From J054 sp965221985 (lineage in GTDB: Bacteria; Pseudomonadota; Gammaproteobacteria; Steroidobacterales; GCA-2729495): a stretch of 64,000 nt of DNA. The first letter of the stretch is position 1. Each line of letters begins with the position of its first letter. Shown here piece by piece: positions 9,029 through 17,694 of the stretch. The stretch is taken from positions 186,001 to 250,000 of the forward strand of contig OZ244928.1 in assembly GCA_965221985.1 (NCBI GenBank), in the 5' to 3' direction. The notes beneath the pieces are model-generated. The model worked only from the letters and a program-made list of their open reading frames with translations. It did no database searches and was not told the DNA's origin. Position numbers and translations under genes: made by a program.

Positions 9029-9694
9029 ATGTCCAACCAGCTAACCTTATTCATTGGCAACAAGAACTATTCGTCATGGTCGTTACGCCCGTGGTTTTTC
9101 ATGCGCATGGCGGGCTTAAAGTTTGAAGAAGTACTTATTCTGCTCGATCAAGACAATACGCAAGACGAAATTCGCAAGTATTCGCCAACGGGACGCGTGC
9201 CCATACTCTTACACAATAAGACCTACGTCTGGGAATCCCTCGCCATTTGCGAATACGCCGCCGAGGCTTTTGACCTGGTTGATTGGCCGGCCGATCCGCC
9301 AGCACGCGCGCACGCCCGATCCGCCAGTCACGAAATGCACGCGGGGTTTCAAGCCATGCGCAACGAATTTCCCATGAACTGCCGAGCGCAACGCCGAATT
9401 GCGTCGCCTTCAGCGGTCGCAATCGCGGATGTCGATCGCATCGGCGAACTCTGGAGCGAGTGCCGCAACCACTTTGGCGAGCAAGGCCCTTGGCTCTATG
9501 GCGACTTTTGTATCGCGGATGCTATGTTCGCGCCCGTGGTCATGCGCGCGCGCAGCTACGCTTGGCAGCTGCCCAGCGAGGCGGCCAAATATGCGGAGAC
9601 CTTGGCGGCGCACCCGGTAATGACGGAATGGCTGCGGGCCGCCGAAGCCGAAACCGCCAGTATTCCTCACGAGGATGTGGGCGATCCAGCATAA
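9029..9694 (+). CDS. Glutathione S-transferase family protein
   Basis: A 221-residue cytosolic protein with an N-terminal thioredoxin-like domain (LTLFIGNKNYSSWSLRPW, with the YSSWS serine region that activates glutathione) and the cis-Pro glutathione-contact segment TGRVPILLH followed by WESLAICEY. The helical C-terminal domain includes GPWLYGDFCIADAMFAPV, the N-capping box of GSTs. The ATG at 9029 is preferred over a TTG two codons earlier because AAAGGAA lies 8-9 bases upstream. It follows the amine oxidase by 21 bases, so probably shares its transcript. Confidence 0.88.
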   Translation: MSNQLTLFIGNKNYSSWSLRPWFFMRMAGLKFEEVLILLDQDNTQDEIRKYSPTGRVPILLHNKTYVWESLAICEYAAEAFDLVDWPADPPARAHARSASHEMHAGFQAMRNEFPMNCRAQRRIASPSAVAIADVDRIGELWSECRNHFGEQGPWLYGDFCIADAMFAPVVMRARSYAWQLPSEAAKYAETLAAHPVMTEWLRAAEAETASIPHEDVGDPA

Positions 9695-9750
9695 GCGCCT
9701 ATTGGTTCCGAAAACGAACCATAAGGCCGCACCGCAGACCGAATAGGCGC
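9695..9750. other. Nested inverted repeats (possible structured RNA or terminator)
   Basis: Directly after the GST stop codon an outer 9-bp pair GCGCCTATT (9695-9703) / AATAGGCGC (9742-9750) encloses an inner hairpin GGTTC / GAACC (9704-9708 / 9716-9720). No T-run follows, so it is not a classical terminator. It could be a processing, attenuation or mRNA-stability element between the GST and the amidohydrolase gene. Confidence 0.35.
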
Positions 9751-9825
9751 GCGAGAGGCTTTGACAGGAAAACGCCCGCAGTAGACCCTAATTCCGAATG
9801 ACAAGAATCAGGAGCATCCTAGACC

Positions 9826-11265
9826 ATGTGGATTCGTAAAAGCCGGAAAGATCAACTCACCGGCGTGCGCACACCGCTGCCCACTCAAGTGGTTTCCAAC
9901 GAAGAATTTGAGCCGATGCCGCAAACCATCGATCAACGTAAGGTCGAGGAACTCTTGTTGTCCATGGCCGATGAATACGGTCGGCGATTGGGCATGTCGC
10001 GGCGAGACTTTTTGTTGACCAGCGGTGGCATGGCCACGGCTTTTCTGGCCATGAACAAAGTCTTTGGTGCGAACTATCAAGTCTCCGAAACCGAAGCACT
10101 GGAAACCGCCGCTTTTGGCGAAGCTTGGCCCAAGGATCAATTCATACTGGACATCCAAACCCATCACGTAAAAGAAAGCATCGCGGGACCGAAAGCTTTT
10201 CGCACCATGACCGGCAAGCTGGGCCTGAACCCCATCTTGGCCGAAGCGGCACCTGGAGAAGATGACTTGCATCGTGAGAACTATATGAAGGAGATTTTCT
10301 TCGATAGCGACACGGTAATGGCCATGATGTCCGGTGCGGTAATCGGTGACAAAGAACATTTCGCGATCCCAGCCGAAGGCATGGTGGAAACACGCAATCT
10401 AATTAACAAGACGGCGGGCTCACAACGCATGCTCAGCCACGGACTTGCGGACCCCACAGCCGAGGATTGGCGCGATGATATGGACTATCAAGTCGAGGAA
10501 TTGGGTATCGACGGCTGGAAGTGCTATACGGGTAACCCCGTGAGTCCCTGGCGATTGGATGATGAAAAGATCGGCTATCCGTTTCTAGAAAAAGCCTTGG
10601 AGCAAGGCATCAAAAACATTAGCTTTCACAAAGGCTTGCCGCTACCCGGCCCAGGCCCCAAAGGCAAGCCCAAATACTACTACTGGATGCCTGACGACAT
10701 CGTAAACGCCGCTAAAGATTTTCCCGACCTGAACTTCATCATTTATCACTCGGGCATGCGGCATATGGTGTCGAGTCTACCGCCCGGCAAGAGCGGCATC
10801 GGCGAGGACGGTAATATCGAGTGGACCACTGAATTGGCTAAGGCCCGCAAAGCCGATCCGGCATTATCCAACGTATATGCGGAGTTGGGCACGGTATTCG
10901 CCTTCTCCGTGGTAACGCACCCAGAAATTACTGGACATTTACTCGGGCAGTTGCTGGATGGCTTCGGTGAAGACCACATTCTGTGGGGCACGGACTGTAT
11001 CTGGTGGGGGTCGCCGCAGTGGATTATTGAAGCCTTCCGGCGTTTTCAGATTCCTGAGAACTTGCGCGACAAATACGCCTACCCCGAACTCACCGCGCAA
11101 GCGAGGGAGAAAATCTTTGGCTTGAACAGCGCGCGGCTTTATGACATTGATGTAGCCGCGCAACGACAAGCCATACCCACGGATCGTTTAGCAGCAATGA
11201 AACAAGCCTATCGAGATTCCGGCGAACTGCCGAGCAATACGGCCTATGGATGGGTCGCCGCATGA
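9826..11265 (+). CDS. Amidohydrolase-family (metal-dependent hydrolase) protein with internal TAT motif
   Basis: A 479-residue protein of the amidohydrolase-2 (TIM-barrel) type, the family of decarboxylases and hydrolases such as ACMSD. The barrel begins at FILDIQTHHV, where the usual H-x-H is altered to THHV, and ends with DHILWGTDCIWWGSPQW carrying the metal-binding Asp; a central FIIYHSGM supplies a His. A twin-arginine stretch MSRRDFLLTSGGMATAFLA sits at residues 57-75, after a 56-residue leader, suggesting export with an unusually long pre-region or a mis-set start. The stop overlaps the start of the next gene, a cytochrome c, implying translational coupling. Substrate unknown. Confidence 0.82.
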   Translation: MWIRKSRKDQLTGVRTPLPTQVVSNEEFEPMPQTIDQRKVEELLLSMADEYGRRLGMSRRDFLLTSGGMATAFLAMNKVFGANYQVSETEALETAAFGEAWPKDQFILDIQTHHVKESIAGPKAFRTMTGKLGLNPILAEAAPGEDDLHRENYMKEIFFDSDTVMAMMSGAVIGDKEHFAIPAEGMVETRNLINKTAGSQRMLSHGLADPTAEDWRDDMDYQVEELGIDGWKCYTGNPVSPWRLDDEKIGYPFLEKALEQGIKNISFHKGLPLPGPGPKGKPKYYYWMPDDIVNAAKDFPDLNFIIYHSGMRHMVSSLPPGKSGIGEDGNIEWTTELAKARKADPALSNVYAELGTVFAFSVVTHPEITGHLLGQLLDGFGEDHILWGTDCIWWGSPQWIIEAFRRFQIPENLRDKYAYPELTAQAREKIFGLNSARLYDIDVAAQRQAIPTDRLAAMKQAYRDSGELPSNTAYGWVAA

Positions 11266-11678
11266 TGTCGCGGACGACAGGCAAACATTTCATCGCCGCC
11301 TGCCTAGTAAGCTTCGCCCTACTGGTCAATGCTAGTGATGAACCACAAATGGCAAGCGATGCCGTGGACTGCGTGCCCAGGGGCGAAATTCGAGGTGACG
11401 CCGCACGCGGCAAAGCGCTACACCTTGAGCACTGCGCCGAATGTCATGGCGCGACGGGCAAAGTTGACGTCATCGTGATGCATATGGACGAGCCTCCAAA
11501 GGATCAAAGCGATGTTGAGTATATGAAAACGCTCACGGATGAGTTCCTGTACCTCGCGACTTGCCGCGGCGGGCTAGCCGTGGGGCGATCCGTTGTGATG
11601 CCGGCATGGGGCGAACATCTCACCGACCAAGAAATCAAGGATTTAGTTGCCGTCGTTCGCGAATTTTCCGGCACATGA
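11262..11678 (+). CDS. Exported monoheme c-type cytochrome
   Basis: A 138-residue protein with a signal peptide (IAACLVSFALLVNA, residues 11-24) and one heme-attachment motif CAECH at residues 58-62. A distal Met in VVMPAWG is the probable second heme-iron ligand. The ATG at 11262 overlaps the TGA of the amidohydrolase, so the two are translationally coupled; this points to a partnership in which the cytochrome accepts electrons in the periplasm, although amidohydrolases are not redox enzymes. Further ATGs lie at 11250 and 11265. Confidence 0.85.
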   Translation: MMSRTTGKHFIAACLVSFALLVNASDEPQMASDAVDCVPRGEIRGDAARGKALHLEHCAECHGATGKVDVIVMHMDEPPKDQSDVEYMKTLTDEFLYLATCRGGLAVGRSVVMPAWGEHLTDQEIKDLVAVVREFSGT

Positions 11679-11705
11679 TCTAAGGACTGCATCCTGAGAT
11701 AGTGT

Positions 11706-12632
11706 ATGGCAAGCGTAATTAGAGACAAGGCTTCCAGCTCGAAAAAACACGACTACCAGCACTTCGACGTGAAACGCGTAACGTCGAGCTTTGGCGCAAC
11801 AATTACGGGTGTTCAAGTCGCCGATGCGGTGAAAAATGAAGAATTGTTCGCCGAGCTACATGCAGCTTGGCTGGAATACCAAGTATTGTTTTTTCGAAAC
11901 CAAGAGCTGGGTCCCGAACAACATCTGGCCTTGGGGCAAAAATTTGGTGAGCTGCAAAAGCAAGGTTACGTCGCGAGTTTGGAAGGTCATGAAGGTCTGT
12001 GGATACAAGAGTATCCGGCTTTGTATGACGGACTCGTCAGCGATATTTCATGGCATGCCGACAGCGCTTTCCGGCCCAAGCCCACCAGGGGATCTTTGTT
12101 ATACGCCATCGATGTTCCTGATGCTGGCGGCGACACAGTCTGGGCCGATCAATGCGCCGCCTATGACGATCTGTCACCGAGGTGGCGTGATTTCTTGAAC
12201 GGCTTGAAATGCGTACACGACAATATCGCGAACAATCCCTACCGCGTCTTCGACCAAATCGGCGGTAAAGCCCTCAGCGACATGCGCAAATTCTTGCCAC
12301 CAACGGAACATCCCTTAATTTGCACTCACCCCGAAAGTGGCCGCCAGTTTATTTTCGCCGGCGAATTGATGGCCCGGGAAATCGTAGGCATGCAGCCACG
12401 GGAAAGTCGAGCCGTTTTAGACTTCTTATTTGCTCATCAAACGCGCCCAGAATTCCAAGCGCGACTACACTGGGAACCCAAGACCCTAGCCATTTGGGAC
12501 AATTATTCGACACTGCACCGTGGCATCTTTGACTTTGGTCAGGCCCATCGATTGATGCATCGTGTGTCCTTCAATACACCGTGGATCAAGGGCTTTGAAA
12601 ATGGCTCGCCGGCAGCCGCTTCCACGGGCTAG
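11706..12632 (+). CDS. TauD/TfdA-family Fe(II)/2-oxoglutarate dioxygenase
   Basis: A 308-residue cytosolic enzyme with the facial triad of the family: H117-x-D119 in ISWHADSAF and the distal His in TLHRGIFD (about 271), followed by the 2-oxoglutarate-binding Arg in HRLMHRVSF. GATITGVQVAD near the N-terminus and GDTVWADQCAAYDDLS are also family signatures. These enzymes hydroxylate sulfonates, aryloxyacetates or similar small acids, often releasing the acid group. Placed 27 bases after the cytochrome gene, so probably the last gene of this catabolic run. Confidence 0.88.
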   Translation: MASVIRDKASSSKKHDYQHFDVKRVTSSFGATITGVQVADAVKNEELFAELHAAWLEYQVLFFRNQELGPEQHLALGQKFGELQKQGYVASLEGHEGLWIQEYPALYDGLVSDISWHADSAFRPKPTRGSLLYAIDVPDAGGDTVWADQCAAYDDLSPRWRDFLNGLKCVHDNIANNPYRVFDQIGGKALSDMRKFLPPTEHPLICTHPESGRQFIFAGELMAREIVGMQPRESRAVLDFLFAHQTRPEFQARLHWEPKTLAIWDNYSTLHRGIFDFGQAHRLMHRVSFNTPWIKGFENGSPAAASTG

Positions 12633-12792
12633 TTATTAGGTAAAGCGCCCCTCCACGGTGCGGTTAAGCTTTGTCGCTATCAGCTTTGCATCCCAGTTAT
12701 AATCCGCCCTGCTCGTGCCTGGACTTTGAATAACAACACGCAGGATCACTGGCAACTCCAATCGTTCAATGAAAAGTAAGAGGTTCTCAACC

Positions 12793-13194
12793 ATGAACAA
12801 ATCCTTTATTAGCCTTTGCCTGGTTTTGGGCCTGGCCCTTAGTTTTAGTGTCTACGCTGGACTGCACAGCGAAGGCGATGACTTGCCCAAGGGCAATCCT
12901 GGCGATGGTCATTGCATGCATCAGCTACAAAACATGATGATGGATGAGCCGGTCAAGACCTGCCAATCTCCGGCAAATGCCGAAGGCTGTGCCACCATCG
13001 GCAGCACCGATGACAACGCCGACGCCGTGCACGGCGAAGGCGAATGCCCCATGGAAGGCGCGCAAGCCATTTGTGATGTGGGCGATAGCAAGTTCGTCTA
13101 CTACGAAGGTGAGTTAGGCGGTTTAGAAATTGGTTGCGGCTTCCAAGGCGGCGATTGGATCGAACCTGAAGCTGAAGGCGACGCCGAAGGCTAA
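12793..13194 (+). CDS. Small secreted acidic protein with six cysteines
   Basis: A 133-residue protein with a clear signal peptide (FISLCLVLGLALSFSVYA) and a strongly acidic mature part containing six Cys, which could form three disulfides, and a Met-rich patch (HQLQNMMMDEP). The ATG at 12793 is chosen because AAGAGG stands about ten bases upstream; an earlier ATG at 12769 lacks one. I do not recognise a family. It is followed by a long terminator-like hairpin, so it is probably monocistronic. Confidence 0.65.
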   Translation: MNKSFISLCLVLGLALSFSVYAGLHSEGDDLPKGNPGDGHCMHQLQNMMMDEPVKTCQSPANAEGCATIGSTDDNADAVHGEGECPMEGAQAICDVGDSKFVYYEGELGGLEIGCGFQGGDWIEPEAEGDAEG

Positions 13195-13207
13195 TCTCGG
13201 AAAAAAG

Positions 13208-13258
13208 ACCGCCGTCCGGTAAGCAGCGATCAAATGATCTTGCTTATCGGGCGGCGGT
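13208..13258. terminator. Long bidirectional terminator hairpin
   Basis: ACCGCC (13208-13213) pairs with GGCGGT (13253-13258), enclosing a further long imperfect stem (CCGGTAAGCA against TGCTTATCGG with G-U pairs) and the tip GATC-AAAT-GATC. An A-tract lies on the left flank and TTTACTTATT on the right, so it can act in both directions. It ends the small secreted protein gene. Confidence 0.75.
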
Positions 13259-13370
13259 TTACTTATTCGGGGATAAGCTGCATCTAGTCGTTGGCGAGAA
13301 CACTGGTGAGACAAAGTACCGCTGGTCGCCAGTTAATCGAAATCAGTCCTATTCATCGTGGCGTCCGCCA

Positions 13371-14567
13371 CTACCTCAGAATTCCGGCTCGCAACATATT
13401 TGGCAGTCGCGCATTGTCCCAGCCATCCTTCAGCGGCTGAATACCATTAAACGGACCCTGGCGTACGACGACTAGATCGTCGCTCCGCGACACATAGACT
13501 CTTTGGCCGCCGTGGCCTAAGAGGAAGAATAAATCATCACTGGCGAAGGGTTCTGAAAGCGCCACTTCATTCGGCGACACACTTTCCACGGCATCACTAC
13601 CGGCAGCCATCCAAGTAAAGTACCCATAGGCGGGCTGCCGAACGGAGGGACTTAGCATGGCTTCCACCCACCGCGCTGGGACCACTTGATGCCCATTGAT
13701 ACGACCCTTGTCTTTCAACATGACGCCAATCTTGGCCCAGTCTAAGGGCGCGGCCAATAAACAGCAGGCCGTCATGGCATTGCCATTGGGACGATCTAAC
13801 CAGATCTCGGCATATTGACCGCCTAAAGGATTCCACAAGCGCTCACGAAGATAATTCACATAGGCTTGGCCCGCGGCGCGTTCAATCACAATACCAGCCA
13901 ACTGCGCGTTGATATCGTTGTACTCAAAACGAGAACCAGGCGTCCAAGCCAATTTTGTACCCAAAGCGACGGCCACCCTATCGGCACTAAACAGAAAACG
14001 AAACGCGGTGTCGTGGCGAAACGGGTTCAAACTAAATTCATACTTCGCTAACCCACTGGACATTTGCATTAGATTCGCAAGCGTAATCTCTCCCCGTGGA
14101 TCATTTCGCCATTCTTCCAAGTATCGACCAATGGGGTCTTCAACTGACGATATAAAACCATCGGCGATCGCCAGCCCGACCATCATGGCCGTGACGGTCT
14201 TCATCATGGATTGCGATTGCGCTTGCTTGTCCCGGCGCCAAGAATCAGAATACCACTCGCTCTGAACGAGGCCCCGGTGCACCACAATTAGCGCGAAGGA
14301 TTCGAAGTCTGCCGCATATTGCTCGGCAGTGCGCAATACGGTCGGATCAATGGTGAGCTGATTCACGCTCGCCGTGGGTAAGAAAGCGGTACGTTCACTT
14401 TGTACTGCCGCCGTGGGCGACAAATTCAGGTAGTCCGGTTCAAGGTGAGTCAGCGTATCCCACCAGCGGCGCCAATAAATTGGATCTTGCCAATAATCGA
14501 AATTGAGCCAGCCGGCACCGGCTAACAGCAATAAGACGACTAGCTTTGGCGCAGTACCACGAAACAT
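13371..14567 (-). CDS. Class C beta-lactamase-related serine hydrolase, membrane anchored
   Basis: A 398-residue protein with an N-terminal hydrophobic segment (LVVLLLLAGAGWL, residues 9-21) and the serine-hydrolase motifs S120-M-M-K123, Y216-N-D and H352-G-G replacing the usual KTG. This combination is found in family VIII esterases and 6-aminohexanoate-dimer-hydrolase-like proteins rather than true beta-lactamases. The active domain probably faces the periplasm. The ATG at 14567 gives a 19-base gap after the phosphate transporter; the longer frame up to 14639 would overlap it. Substrate unknown. Confidence 0.78.
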   Translation of the reverse strand: MFRGTAPKLVVLLLLAGAGWLNFDYWQDPIYWRRWWDTLTHLEPDYLNLSPTAAVQSERTAFLPTASVNQLTIDPTVLRTAEQYAADFESFALIVVHRGLVQSEWYSDSWRRDKQAQSQSMMKTVTAMMVGLAIADGFISSVEDPIGRYLEEWRNDPRGEITLANLMQMSSGLAKYEFSLNPFRHDTAFRFLFSADRVAVALGTKLAWTPGSRFEYNDINAQLAGIVIERAAGQAYVNYLRERLWNPLGGQYAEIWLDRPNGNAMTACCLLAAPLDWAKIGVMLKDKGRINGHQVVPARWVEAMLSPSVRQPAYGYFTWMAAGSDAVESVSPNEVALSEPFASDDLFFLLGHGGQRVYVSRSDDLVVVRQGPFNGIQPLKDGWDNARLPNMLRAGILR

Positions 14568-14586
14568 CGGCAAGCTGACGTCAAAC

Positions 14587-15837
14587 TCACCCGACAACCG
14601 CACGCAGAATGAAAAAGAAGATAATGGACAAGACAGCACCCACGGGAATCGTAACTAACCATGACAGGAAAATTCTGCCGACTACCCGCAAGTCGATGGC
14701 CGCAATACCCCGCGCCATCCCAACGCCGAGAATCGCACCCACCAGCGTGTGCGTCGTCGAAACGGGGATTCCGGTTCCCGATGCCACAACAATAGTCGAT
14801 GCCGCGGCGAGTTCCGCGGCAAACCCGCGGCTGGGCGTTAGTTCAGTGATATTCCGGCCAACCATTTGAATCACCCGTCGACCATAGGTCGCCAGTCCCG
14901 CCACGATGCCCACTCCACCTAGCAGTAGCACCCAAATCGAAACCGCGGATTGCTGGCCCACCGTGCCACTTTGCGCAACGCTGAGTACCGCCGCCACCGG
15001 CCCGATGGCATTGGCGACATCGTTGGAGCCGTGCGCAAAAGCCATGGAACAAGCCGTGACAACCATGAGAACAGCGAACACACGTTCCACCGTGAAATAG
15101 GAAAACTTCTTCTCCGCCTTACGATTCGGCTTAATGCGCATGACCAAGAATCGCCCGATCACACCAGCGGCCAGACCAAAGGCAAAGGCGAGTAAATAAC
15201 AATCCCGCGTGGACATTTCTACACCAACGTGTTTCAGCCCCTTGAACAGGGTCACCAAGGTCATAGTAAAAACCGTGAGAAATATGTAGAACGGAACGTA
15301 CTTACGCGCGCGCGCTAGAGGATCTTCGTGCCGCAGAATCAGGCGCTGTACTGAAGTAAAAATAATAAATGCCAATGTCCCGGCAATCAGCGGTGAAGCG
15401 ACCCAGCTCGCCACGATGGCCCCCACCTTAGCCCACTTCACCGAGTCAACGCCGATACCAACCACGGCGAAACCGACGATCGCGCCTACGATGGAATGTG
15501 TTGTTGATACCGGCCAACCTTTGTGCGACGCCACGAATAACCAAACACCCGCCGCCAAAAGGGAAGCCAACATACCAAAAACCAGTAGCTCGGGTTGTTC
15601 CACCAACAAACTGGCATCGACCATACCCTTGCGGATCGTGCCCGTAACTTCGCCCCCGGCCAAGACGGCGCCCGCAAATTCGAATACAGCCGCGATCAGC
15701 AGTGCTTGTTTGACCGTAACCGCACGTGCCCCGATGGATGTCGCCATTGCGTTGGCAACGTCGTTGGCACCAATACCCCAGGCCATGAACAAGCCAAAGC
15801 AAGCCGCCAGAACGATATAGTAGATGGCATTTTCCAT
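14587..15837 (-). CDS. PiT-family inorganic phosphate transporter
   Basis: A 416-residue inner-membrane protein with about ten to eleven helices and the two inverted-repeat signature motifs: GIGANDVANAMATSIGARAVT near the N-terminus and AHGSNDVANAIGPVAAVL in the second half, each followed by a VSTTHT(L/S)VGA motif. PiT proteins import metal-phosphate by proton or sodium symport. It lies 3 bases after the DUF47 gene, a pairing widespread in bacteria in which DUF47 is thought to modulate the transporter. Confidence 0.95.
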   Translation of the reverse strand: MENAIYYIVLAACFGLFMAWGIGANDVANAMATSIGARAVTVKQALLIAAVFEFAGAVLAGGEVTGTIRKGMVDASLLVEQPELLVFGMLASLLAAGVWLFVASHKGWPVSTTHSIVGAIVGFAVVGIGVDSVKWAKVGAIVASWVASPLIAGTLAFIIFTSVQRLILRHEDPLARARKYVPFYIFLTVFTMTLVTLFKGLKHVGVEMSTRDCYLLAFAFGLAAGVIGRFLVMRIKPNRKAEKKFSYFTVERVFAVLMVVTACSMAFAHGSNDVANAIGPVAAVLSVAQSGTVGQQSAVSIWVLLLGGVGIVAGLATYGRRVIQMVGRNITELTPSRGFAAELAAASTIVVASGTGIPVSTTHTLVGAILGVGMARGIAAIDLRVVGRIFLSWLVTIPVGAVLSIIFFFILRAVVG

Positions 15838-15840
15838 GAT

Positions 15841-16515
15841 CTAGTGAGACAAAAGAACTTCGAGACGCCGGCCAACCCTTTGCGCGGTATTGCCGATATC
15901 ACCGACGAGTTCGATGATCCGATATAGAAACATCACGTCGACAGGAGGCAATTCCGGCTCCAAACTGAACAGTTCGGTACGCACTTTAATCTGCATGTCG
16001 TCAGCTTCGTTCTCAATGCGGTCTAGCTTATCTACTAAACTAATGACTAGTTGCGCCTCTGAACCCCGAAAACCTGTTTCGAACAGCTCATCCAATTCAC
16101 GGAGGCTATTTCGAGCGACTTTTGCCGCGGCTACATTCCTGGCCAAATACTCCATGAATGACGCCTGAATCGATTGAGGAATGCGCAGATGCCGGCCAAC
16201 GACCAAACCCGATACTTCTCTGACTTTGTTGGCAAGCCCATCCTGAACCTGAATCAAGTCAAGCAAATCACCACGTGGCACCGGCATGAACAAGCGTTTG
16301 GGGAGGTGCGAACGCAAATGCTTTTTCAAATCGTCTGCTTGATTCTCAAGAGTGACGATACGTTCTCGTGATTCGGCCACTTGATCCCAACGCTCGGCAC
16401 CCGCGTGTTCAAACAGCACAACCAATTCCTTGGTGGCCTTAAAGCAGGCCGTGGCGTGCTCCTGCAGCGGCAGTACGGGGGAATCACCGAAAACTCGGCT
16501 GACTAGGTTGGACAC
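15841..16515 (-). CDS. DUF47 (TIGR00153) PhoU-like protein
   Basis: A 224-residue, almost fully helical protein with PhoU-like repeats (EHATACFKATKELVVLFEHAG, LENQADDLKKHLRSHLPKRLFMPVPRGDLLDLI, DRIENEADDMQIKVRTELF). The E-x-x-A-D-D-x-x acidic helices resemble the metal-binding motifs of PhoU. It is the first gene of the operon with the PiT transporter and probably regulates phosphate uptake in the cytoplasm. Its upstream region (16516-16840) holds the divergent promoters. Confidence 0.9.
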   Translation of the reverse strand: MSNLVSRVFGDSPVLPLQEHATACFKATKELVVLFEHAGAERWDQVAESRERIVTLENQADDLKKHLRSHLPKRLFMPVPRGDLLDLIQVQDGLANKVREVSGLVVGRHLRIPQSIQASFMEYLARNVAAAKVARNSLRELDELFETGFRGSEAQLVISLVDKLDRIENEADDMQIKVRTELFSLEPELPPVDVMFLYRIIELVGDIGNTAQRVGRRLEVLLSH

Positions 16516-16840
16516 TGTAATGATCCCCTGTGGAGTTTTGCGAACATTACTGCATGGCGGCCCGTAATTAAACCGGCCAAAAGTTAAGAATCTAGGCGCA
16601 CTACAAGTTCAAGACCCTGCGGACGAGTACAGTTGGGCAAACCTAGTCGCGCGAAGTCCTTCAGACTACTTCTGCACGGTCAAGTAAAGGTGCAGCGGGA
16701 ACGGTATCTGCCTTCGTCATGGTCAAGCCGCCCCAAATAAATCAACGGATTATAGTCTTCCGGTATCATCCCGAAATCTAGGTATTCCCTGGCTCGAGGC
16801 TACTACAGCACAGCCGGTACCGTCTATCAGCGAGTCAGGC
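16516..16840. other. Divergent intergenic region
   Basis: 325 bases between the DUF47 gene and the ECF sigma gene, which are transcribed in opposite directions. It must carry both promoters, but I could not identify convincing -35/-10 pairs, a Pho box, or an RNA gene in it. Confidence 0.4.
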
Positions 16841-17413
16841 TTGAACGAAGAACAACCATTACTTGAACGAATTGCCAAGGGCGACCAGAAGGCCGTTGGC
16901 GAGTTCATCGAACGCTATGGCGATTTGATCTGGTCACTGGCGCGCCGCTATCTGGGAAATCATTCAGAGGCCGAAGACGCAGTACAGGAAATTTTCGTTG
17001 AAATTTGGCGCGTTGCCGACCGTTTCGATCGAAACGTGGCCAGCGAAGTCGCGTTTATCTCAACAATTACTCGCCGGCGTTTGATTGACAGACTCCGCGC
17101 CATCAAGCGGCGCCCCGCCATGGAGTCCATCGATGAACAAGTCGGATCGGAACAACCCGCCGTCAAGGCAAGTCTAGACCGCGACGCCGAAGTTGAAAAA
17201 GTCCAGCAAGTCCTGCTGGCGATGGAAGCAGGACACCGGGAGATTCTTGCCATGTCTCTCTATCAAGGATACAGCCATAGTGAAATTGCAGAACGCTTGG
17301 AAATGCCCCTGGGCACGGTCAAGACAAGAGTTCGCCGCGGCTTGATCCATGTACGGGAGCAACTGCGCATCGCCGAAGAATGCGATGACCCCGCGGAAGG
17401 AGGCCAAGCATGA
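16841..17413 (+). CDS. ECF-type RNA polymerase sigma factor
   Basis: A 190-residue sigma-70 family protein. Region 2 (EFIERYGDLIWSLARRYLGNHSEAEDAVQEIFVEIWR, about 25-60) binds core polymerase and the -10 element; region 4 (HSEIAERLEMPLGTVKTRVRRGL) is the helix-turn-helix for the -35 element. The only in-frame start near the beginning of the homology is a TTG at 16841, which would lower translation. The stop overlaps the ATG of the next gene (ATGA), the usual coupling of a sigma factor with its anti-sigma. Confidence 0.9.
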   Translation: MNEEQPLLERIAKGDQKAVGEFIERYGDLIWSLARRYLGNHSEAEDAVQEIFVEIWRVADRFDRNVASEVAFISTITRRRLIDRLRAIKRRPAMESIDEQVGSEQPAVKASLDRDAEVEKVQQVLLAMEAGHREILAMSLYQGYSHSEIAERLEMPLGTVKTRVRRGLIHVREQLRIAEECDDPAEGGQA

Positions 17414-17694
17414 GCATGGAAGATAATCTGTTGATGAATCGCCTCGACAAGCTCCTGCTGGATGAAGCCATAGAAGGCCTAGACTCAGCGCTGCAGCGTG
17501 AACTTCGCAGCTTGCTGCAAGAAAATGCCAGTATTGAACCCGACGGCTTCATGACAACGGCGGGGCTGGTACAGATCAGCTTTTTGAAAAGCGATTTCGC
17601 CGCTCACTGCAATCTGCCCGGAAACATCAAGAGAAGCATTCTTGACGAGGGCCAGGCTGAAGTTCACAAATTATCGAACAATTCTGGGTGTTGA
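17410..17694 (+). CDS. Short protein in anti-sigma position
   Basis: A 94-residue acidic, helical protein (LMNRLDKLLLDEAIEGLDSALQRELRSLLQ) starting in the ATGA overlap with the sigma gene, where an anti-sigma factor is expected. It has a single HxxxC-like feature (AAHCNLP) and no membrane segment. Most anti-sigma partners of such ECF factors are over 200 residues with a membrane helix, so this is either a minimal cytosolic regulator or a truncated remnant. The 250 bases after the stop give no clear continuation in another frame. Confidence 0.6.
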   Translation: MSMEDNLLMNRLDKLLLDEAIEGLDSALQRELRSLLQENASIEPDGFMTTAGLVQISFLKSDFAAHCNLPGNIKRSILDEGQAEVHKLSNNSGC

